Positions 57,601 to 64,000 of a stretch of 64,000 nt of DNA are shown here, piece after piece. The stretch covers positions 29,388,508 through 29,452,507 of the forward strand of contig NC_133221.1 in NCBI RefSeq assembly GCF_040436345.1. Direction: 5' to 3'. The notes under the pieces were generated by a model. That model was not told the DNA's origin, made no database searches, and saw only the letters and a list, made by a program, of their open reading frames with translations. This stretch comes from Pagrus major. Its lineage: Eukaryota > Chordata > Actinopteri > Spariformes > Sparidae. Each line of letters starts with the position of its first letter. The stretch's first letter is position 1. Position numbers and translations under genes: made by a program.

Positions 57601-60600
57601 CCATGAAATAAATGGGATAGTTGTACGCTGGCTGATGAGCTGGACAATCATGTGGAGATTTGTCCATTAAGTTCTTCTAAGATGTAGCAAGTCTGGGATT
57701 GAAAGTAAAACTATTACACTGTAATTATCCATTCTGCTCCAAGCGACAGACTTTATTACATTATCTGTGTTGTTGTTTTGTTGTATAATAATATGGATAG
57801 TGATAATTTTATTTTTATAGCAAGGAGCACAATCAGCAAGTATTTTCCAGTACAGTGTGAGAGCATAAAAAGACACCCAAGCATATAGAAAAAATGATTA
57901 TATATTATGCTAACAAATTAGTCTAGTGGTCAGACAAAATCATTTTTGTCTTAGTCAGAAGCCTGATTGCGGAGCTTTATTGATCCCCTGTGGGAGAAAT
58001 CCATTGCTCTGGTCTCTGAAATATTTGGTTAGTAAGATGATTGAACTACTTTTTGTGTGTTATTCAAAGTTTAGTCCACCGTCCAAAAAAAAGACCTAAG
58101 TAGCTACTGAACGATCTATATAGAGAAGTACTCAGGGCCAGAGAAGAGTTCAACTGCATCAAGTTTTGTTGCATTCAATTTCTCACATCAGTTAAGCAGC
58201 TATGTTGTGTGTTGAGTTGATCCTTGAATGAAGGGCTATCCACACCAAGAACGCTTACTAAAATAATTTTAAAAATGACAACGGTGGTGAACGATGTCCT
58301 TAGGATCACTTTCAGAGTAATTTGATGAACAATAGAAACACTGACAGTCAATCAAAATTCATCTGAATTTACAGGACGTCACATTCACAACTTACTAAAT
58401 GCTTGATTAACTTAATGTCAGGCTGCAAATTATACATTAAAAAAAGTAATTTTGCCTGAGTTTTAATACAAAGTGGTTTTTCGTGCTGATGGGGAGTCTG
58501 AAGTTTTGTCCTTACTGATGCTCTTTCGGATGATTGATGTTGACTCATACAAAAGTATGAATAAAATTTGTCTTCAAAAGACAACAACTCTTGTAACAGA
58601 GTGCTGGATTCTCCCAACTCCTCCCATCTTTGAAGAATTTCGTTAAACCATATCCTTCAGTTTTGTTTTTGTTTCTTGTTTCTCTGTATGACATGCAGCC
58701 ATCAATGTCCATTTTCCTAAGCTGCCAACACAGCTGGAGCTCTGCACCACTGTTTACAGAACATTGTCATTCATCTGTGTGGATGCTGGATAGTTATCAA
58801 TATAGTTATCGTTGTAGCTATCATTATAGCTATTGTTGGTGTGGATGGCCCTTAATACTATACTATAACATGTTATTTCTACAGTTGAAGAGGTGCATGA
58901 GTCTATCAAAACAAAGCCTTCTCTGTTTGATTGATAGGATGAGAACCACTCCAGAGCGGGTCCAGATATTTTACCCACATTTTCAGTCTGTTTGGGATAG
59001 TACATAAATCCTCCAACAGAACTCTCTGGGGGAAGATTTGATGTTTTTGCCCTGATCTTCCACGGCCTGTCATTATAACACTATCATGAGGAGGCAAGGC
59101 CCAAAAATGTTAGCAACACACATGTATAGTACAAGCGCGCCAGTGAACAGTGGGTATGGTAGACTGTATTTACACATGCCAACACCAAAGCGTTTTGTGA
59201 CAAATGCACACTCAGTAATGACAGCCTAGCAACAGTAGGTGGAAAACAGAAAACAAATGCTGGAACAAGATGGAGGAAGGAAAATGAAGGAGGGCCTGGG
59301 GGTTTGGTAGTAATGGTTGTTACTGGAGTCAAAAGATGAAGCCATGAATCATCAAACAATAATGTTTATGTGTTAACAGGGAAATTATGTTTTCTCTCAC
59401 TTTTCCCTTTGATCCTTTTCAGTCAGATAGATCTAATGTCAACACTATATTTCCTGTCACGTACAGCCTCAACTGATCCCCTAAACTTTCTTTGCTTATC
59501 TTACTTTAACCCCACCCTTGTGCTTGCCATTACCTCTCTCCTCCAGAGGCCCCAACAACAGAAACCCCCTCTCAGCTCCCTGATGAGGCCCCAGAGAAAG
59601 CCACCAAAGAGAAGAGGAAGAGGAAGAAAGAAAAAGAGCGAGATCGTTCTAAAGCTGAGAATAAGGAGGAGCAGGGTACAGCACAGGGCAAAGCAGCCGA
59701 GGAGAAACCCCGCAAGACTCCCTTCATTACCCAACCGGTGACAGGTAACCTGTGCATTGTTGGAAAAACAGGTAACCTGTGCATCGTTGGAAAAACATGA
59801 CAGTAACGCTGATCTAAAATTCTAATGAACCAAAACATGACAGCACTTAAAGAACGTATGGCCACCATCATCTTTGGCTCTTCTTCTGAGTTAAGGAACA
59901 AGAGGCTTGAGAGCAGTAAGTGTTGGTTTGATCTGTGATGACAGTGTTTACACAGGGGAGGGTCAGGTAAAGGAAAGGATAATGACAGGCCATCCTGTTG
60001 GGCTGCAGGGCACATGTGTCCTCTCCGTCTTAATCCAAGGGAACACACACACTTCTCATGCATGTTCATGTATGCACCATGTCGACACATGTACACGTAG
60101 TCTCTACATACCTAAATGCATCGAGCCATCTGTTTCGTGGTGGGAAGCCATGCATTTACACACTCATGTACAGATGGGTGACAAATGAAAGGAAAGTACT
60201 GAAGTAGTGACTTATTAAGGTGTCGGTCCTGAATAGTTTCAGGGCTCTTTTACTCAACAAGTCTCTGAACTCTGAACACTATTTGCTTCATTCTTCTGTT
60301 TATTAAGGTATGTCTCCAAGGAAACCATTTGAGTGTGACAGTGATGCAGCGGCAGACATCATGCTGTTGGTGGACGGCTCCTGGAGCATCGGACGCACCA
60401 ACTTCAGACGGGTCAGAGATTTCCTGGAGGGCCTGATGACACCCTTCCACATCGGGCCAGATCACATTCAGATAGGTGAGGGTCAGAGAGTGTTGGTGTT
60501 GGTGCAGCTCTTCACTTCTGTGGGCTGTATTCATGTAGACACAGTGCCACACAGTGGGTCTCCTGTCTCCTCTGTCCCATTCATGTCATTATTCATACTG

Positions 60601-63600
60601 CAAGTTACAGAGGTACAGAGTGTTTCAGGGGTATAAAGTAAGTCAAGATATGTGATGTTTGTTTTTCTGTTTCTTTTTATGCAACACTGATTATTATGAT
60701 ATTTATAATGCTTGGCTATGGCTCAACTATTGATCTTATTTCTGCTCATTTGTCCTCTTTTGATGAGTTACTGGTGTCTGCACACAGACACACAAATATT
60801 AAGATATAAAGTACAATTTTTGCATTTTTACTCCACTACATTTATTTATGTTGTGTCACGATTCTCCAAATCCTCGATTCGATTAGATTCTCAATCTTTT
60901 TTGTGTGTTTTTTTTCTTCTAGCACAGACGGCTATGACTAGTCTAGTCTAGGATCATTGGTTTTATGCCATGATAACTCATTTAATTTGTTAATTCTTAT
61001 TTCAAAAGATGGTCTACATGGTGACGTGAGTGATATAATCTCCATTATTTGTTTGCAGTGTACCACAATAAGGCCTTATTGTCAAATTTGAATAATTTAT
61101 TAACAATTTAAATGTAACATTAACTTTTCACCAGTCAGTTGGAAACTAACTGTAAACAAAAGAAGAGAAGTCATAGAGGGTACCTGCCATCTAGTGACTC
61201 TTTGTTGTAACTGCAGTGTTTACTCTTTACAGCAGATGTGAGGAGTGCACACTTAATGTAGTGTGTTGTGATGGTCATGTAGCTCTGTGTTGCTCTGGAG
61301 GTCCGGCAATCTGTCGTTAAAGCCACTAAATCTGCACTGCTCAGACCTCCAATAACTTTTTCCTTCACATTATCATACATGGAGGGCAACATCTTTATGG
61401 TAAGATGCGACCAGCTTGGCATTTGGTAACGTGGGTCCAGTATGCTAATTAAATGCTTAAATCCAGGGTTTTCCACCACTGAATAAGGTTTTATGTCTGA
61501 TGCTACAAATACCCCTATAGGGCGAATTGAATGTTGTTGCAGTTTAACTCTAAGTGAGGACGAAAGAGTTGGCTGGGTTAACAGAAGTCTACTTCTTTAT
61601 GATGCCTGCGGAGATGTCCTGCCATATTTTTCGTGTTGCCTGTGGACGCGGATAGCATAGCTTACAAGTCACTTTACAGATTACATTCTACTTGAAATGA
61701 CTCTGAGTATGACTTTCTTTTTTCAACACTACAAATATTTTGAATTGTGCTTTCTTCATTTAATCCTGCTATTCCTACTTTTTATACTCCTTTTGATGTT
61801 GCTTCTTTCATAGCTTTCACAACATTTCAGCAACCAGCAATCACACCACATTTTCTAAAAATAGCATTTTTTTATTGAGACTACATTGTTTTAGTTGTTT
61901 GTATGAGTTATTAAAGAGCATTGTCTAGCTTTAAAGACATAATCTGCATTGTTTGCTTGTAAATAAATTAATTTTGCTCCTTTGAGAAGGTGATATAATT
62001 CAGTCAATTTAGAGTCAATATATACGTTTCGGTTTAAGTAATACATATTTTTACTCATACCTATTGCTATTCATCCATCAACATTGTTTTGATGTGAGTC
62101 GCTGAGTTTTGCAGTTATATATCGTAGAGATGTCTACCTGCCCTGGAATATAATGGAGCTCCACAGACCTTGTTGTGAGCACTTTCATGCAACAACTGTT
62201 TTGTTTTTACCAAAATGACAGTGTAGGATGTAAACATTAATAGCGTCCTCCCCGGCTGAGCAACAGGTAACATTATCAATGTAAGTTAGCTTAATTAGCT
62301 AGCCTCTAGTCCATAAATGGAAGCACATTTTCTCCTGCTCAGGGATACAGAAAGAAAATAGTTCCTTCATGAAACTGCTCAAGACAAGGTCTGTGGACTA
62401 TATTGAGAAACCAAGTCATGATTTCTGGAACGCTGACTGCCATCTAATTTGATTGTATTCAAGAGAAGGCAGACATCTCTATGGCCGATATCTCTAAAAC
62501 TCTGCAGCTCACACCAAAACAATCTAGATTGATAAATAGCGCTACAGGTAGGTGGAAAAATGCATATTTTTGATTTTTGGGAGAACTGTCCCTTTGAAAC
62601 TAGCCTCTTAGATTATAATAGATTTACATTTCCTGGCCTGTACCTCAAAAATAAATAAAGTCTTGTGTAATGATATGTTTTTGTCCAAGGTCTGACCCAG
62701 TACAGTGGAGACCCCCGCACAGAATGGCAGCTCAAGAACTTCACCACTAAAGACCAGCTGCTTGAGGCAGTCAGGAATTTCAGATATAAGGGAGGGAACA
62801 CATTTACAGGTAAACACACAGTCGATACTGTTAGTGTTCATGTGTTTCAATGAGAGCCCTTACACCGTCTTTTTTTATTGTACAGTATATCACATACAAT
62901 AAAACACTGTAGAGTGCATGTCTGTTTGTCCGTGTGTAACAATGCGTCCATCTCTCAGGCCAGGCTCTGCTCCACGTGATGGAGGAGAACATGAGGGCTG
63001 AGGCAGGCGCGAGGTCAGACACACCTTTTTTCGTGGTCTTGTTGACCGACGGGAAATCTCAGGATGACGCCATTGCTGCAGCAAACCGGTTGAAGAATGC
63101 CGGCGTGGAGATCATCGCTGTAGGTGAGACTGCAAAGAAGAGCGTTTGAGGGGATGTAGAGACTGAATAACTTTAACTTATTACCTTTCAGTGCATCATG
63201 GGACCATGCAAATCTGGACTTGTTTTGTTTATTAAGCGTCAGGGACTCAGCCGTGTAACCAATTATAGTGGGATGTGGTTTATAATTGTTACAGTTAAAG
63301 TTTATTTCATGTTGTCATTGTTTGGTGCTCAGAGACATTTTGTTCTAATTTCTAAATTTGTAATAAATGAGTTGAGCCATTTTAAAACTTTGTGTCATTC
63401 AGGTGTAAAGAATGCTGATGAAGCTGAGTTAAGACAAGTGGCGTCGGAGCCGGTGGACCTGAATGTCTACAATGTCAATGACTTTCCTCTGCTCAGCAAA
63501 CTGGTGGCACGACTGGTCCACATCCTGTGTGGGAGGATAGAGGAACGTGGCATCTCAAAACGTAACCTGTCTTTCTAAATACACAGTATGCCTGTCTGTC

Positions 63601-63882
63601 TATAGCTCTGTCTTCACTTGCCTACTCATCAGACACATGCACATGGTTCTTCAAGCTATGAATATTTATTGAAGTCCAATGTGCTTATTTCCTGTTCCTG
63701 TGTCTCCAGGAATGGAGCCTCGACCTACAGCAGACCCAGCCCTCTCCTACCCGAGTCCCACTGATCTCCGGTTTTCTGAACTGGGCTCCAGAGAAGTGAA
63801 GCTTCACTGGAACAATCCTGCTAAACCAGTCCAACAGTACAGAGTGGTCTACCACAGCGCTGAGGGTCAGAGTCCACAGGAG
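43982..63882 (+). CDS. col20a1: Collagen alpha-1(XX)-like FACIT chain, 5' part (506 aa, continues past the window)
   Basis: This secreted matrix protein is truncated by the window edge. The ten coding exons are 43,982-44,081, 46,746-46,850, 53,377-53,520, 57,383-57,568, 59,547-59,744, 60,308-60,475, 62,690-62,809, 62,959-63,123, 63,403-63,561 and 63,710-63,882. Phases are 1 throughout until the last, which ends in phase 0. Residues 1-33 are a signal peptide ([15 protein letters not shown]). Residues 34-116 form an FN3 domain beginning [17 protein letters not shown]. Residues 117 to about 258 are a charged linker. A VWA domain follows, with MIDAS residues DGSWS at 267-271, Thr338 in GGNT and Asp371 in TDG, so metal binding looks intact. 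A second FN3 starts near 459. FN3-VWA-FN3 from the N-terminus matches COL20A1 better than COL12A1 or COL14A1, and human COL20A1 shares 20q13 with the neighbouring genes. Introns hold MITEs, Tc1 and hAT remnants. Confidence 0.88.
46121..46165. repeat. (TACA)n microsatellite
   Basis: A clean tetranucleotide TACA run in intron 2 of col20a1. Frames across it give repeated Tyr/Met/Cys/Val and are not genes. Confidence 0.9.
47066..47400. mobile_element. hAT-like non-autonomous element
   Basis: The left end CCAGGGCTCCAGGGTGCGAC and the right end CTGAAGCCCTG are inverted. The inside has GGTCGCACTGGTGCGCC and GGCGCACCAG blocks in opposite orientation. There is no ORF. An 8-bp target duplication could not be confirmed. 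Confidence 0.55.
49345..49610 (+). mobile_element. Tc1-like transposase remnant
   Basis: The plus strand shows pieces of the C-terminal catalytic part of a Tc1-type transposase. It reads FQHDND (second catalytic Asp block), then [13 protein letters not shown] (third acidic block position changed), then a [15 protein letters not shown]-like tail. In-frame stops separate them. It is a dead copy in intron 3 of col20a1, from a different Tc1 lineage than the one in slc35c2. Confidence 0.6.
50005..50290. repeat. (TAA)n-linked dispersed repeat
   Basis: A TAA trinucleotide run leads into ACTTTATTTATATAGCACTT and ACAAAGTGCTTCGACAAA. This is a phrase set seen very often in teleost DNA, probably a retroposon 3' end or SINE. 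There is no coding capacity. Confidence 0.5.
50835..51055 (+). repeat. Interspersed repeat, copy 2
   Basis: Same family and orientation as 2,805-3,092. It shares GAGGTCTATTCTG, ATCTGTTCAGTAGTTTTTGTGTA and CTCCTTGGTGGAGGTAATTAAA. Confidence 0.6.
51063..51432. mobile_element. MITE with TTTTCCACC-type inverted ends
   Basis: The left CCCCTTTTCCACTGATC and the right TTTTGGTGGAAAAGCAG form terminal inverted repeats about 370 bp apart. It has no ORF and lies in intron 3 of col20a1. Confidence 0.6.
51543..51614. repeat. (CA)n microsatellite
   Basis: An AC dinucleotide run with ATGCGC interruptions in intron 3 of col20a1. Confidence 0.95.
54545..55335. mobile_element. Foldback MITE family D, copy 2 (intron 4 of col20a1)
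   Basis: The segment 55,040-55,330 is the reverse complement of the 24,780-25,060 element. It has AGCAGTCTACTGGTCTAGCA, GACATCACTGGAGGC and GCTTCCTCTGGAGCCACAAA. A partial opposite arm lies at 54,560-54,630 (TTTTGTGGCTGTAGAGGAAG). Whether these are one long element or two insertions is open. Confidence 0.6.
58232..58853. mobile_element. MITE with GGGCCATCCACACCAA ends
   Basis: AGGGCTATCCACACCAAGAACG at about 58,232 and, inverted, GTTGGTGTGGATGGCCCTTA ending about 58,853 are terminal inverted repeats of an element of roughly 620 bp. It lies in the intron before the lysine-rich linker exon of col20a1. No transposase was seen. Confidence 0.65.
60855..61700 (-). mobile_element. hAT (ZBED-type) transposase fragment
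   Basis: On the minus strand a BED-finger end ([16 protein letters not shown]-like) is read near 61,590-61,650. It is followed at 61,171-61,479 by [28 protein letters not shown] and [19 protein letters not shown], typical of the start of ZBED/hAT transposases. The rest of the catalytic domain is absent, and terminal-like sequence (ATTCGATTAGATTCTCAATC) follows near 60,880. It is an internally deleted copy in an intron inside the col20a1 VWA region. Confidence 0.75.
62000..62600. mobile_element. Dispersed non-coding element
   Basis: It contains GAAACTGCTCAAGACAAGGTC, ATGGCCGATATCTCTAAAAC and the end GGGAGAACTGTCCCTTTGAAA, a combination I recognise as common in fish introns. The left boundary is uncertain and there is no ORF. 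Confidence 0.4.
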
Positions 63883-64000
63883 GTCAGAGTCTGTCTTTAT
63901 GATTTTTGCAGTGTTACGTTTGAGACACAAGCACAGTTATCTAAACAAAATAAGACCTTTACCATGAAGAACAGCAGATTCCAGCAGCCCTCACATTGTG

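Noticed and set aside
59572-60096. 174-codon minus-strand frame
   Set aside because: It lies antisense to the lysine-rich col20a1 exon and its flanking intron, with low-complexity Ser/Phe/Leu composition; a shadow of the real exon.
62608-63084. Minus-strand frames across the VWA exons
   Set aside because: Antisense to well-supported col20a1 exons.

Overview
The window is vertebrate nuclear DNA and most likely comes from a percomorph-like teleost. The evidence is intron-split genes with GT-AG sites and teleost-type proteins, a Rex3 LINE (sequences matching the Rex3 PCR primers I remember can be read in it), Tc1-like and hAT remnants, and many short foldback elements in introns and spacers. 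Orthology and human locations below are from memory; no search was run.

Layout. 1-213: a MITE end and an (AT)n microsatellite. 511-1614 (-): a single-exon odorant-receptor-like GPCR. About 5,178-8,480 (+): a nearly full-length but broken Rex3 retrotransposon. 13,275-19,696 and 21,577-24,093 (+): two tandem fast skeletal troponin C genes, each of six exons with an ATG-only first exon, encoding 161 and 160 aa. 27,336-27,710 (-): taf13 in one uninterrupted ORF, sharing a short ETS-motif spacer with the divergent slc35c2 (29,252-34,508, +, nine coding exons, 367 aa). About 37,235-37,570 (-): a decayed mov10-like helicase fragment. 43,982 to the right edge (+): the 5' part of a FACIT collagen best matched to col20a1 (signal peptide, FN3, long charged linker, complete VWA, start of the second FN3), with a probable TATA promoter and non-coding exon at 40,143-40,432.

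How the genes fit together. This is not an operon-like system. It is a conserved neighbourhood: human TNNC2, SLC35C2 and COL20A1 lie on 20q13, whereas TAF13 and MOV10 lie on 1p13. The troponin C genes serve fast muscle calcium signalling, slc35c2 is a Golgi/ER nucleotide-sugar transporter-like protein, taf13 is a TFIID subunit and col20a1 is matrix.

No clearly undescribed system is evident. The signals most worth checking are the exon-by-exon identity gradient between the two troponin C genes (suggesting gene conversion), the intronless taf13, the mov10 fragment that has lost its Walker A segment, the enlarged charged linker in col20a1, and several foldback and tandem-repeat structures.
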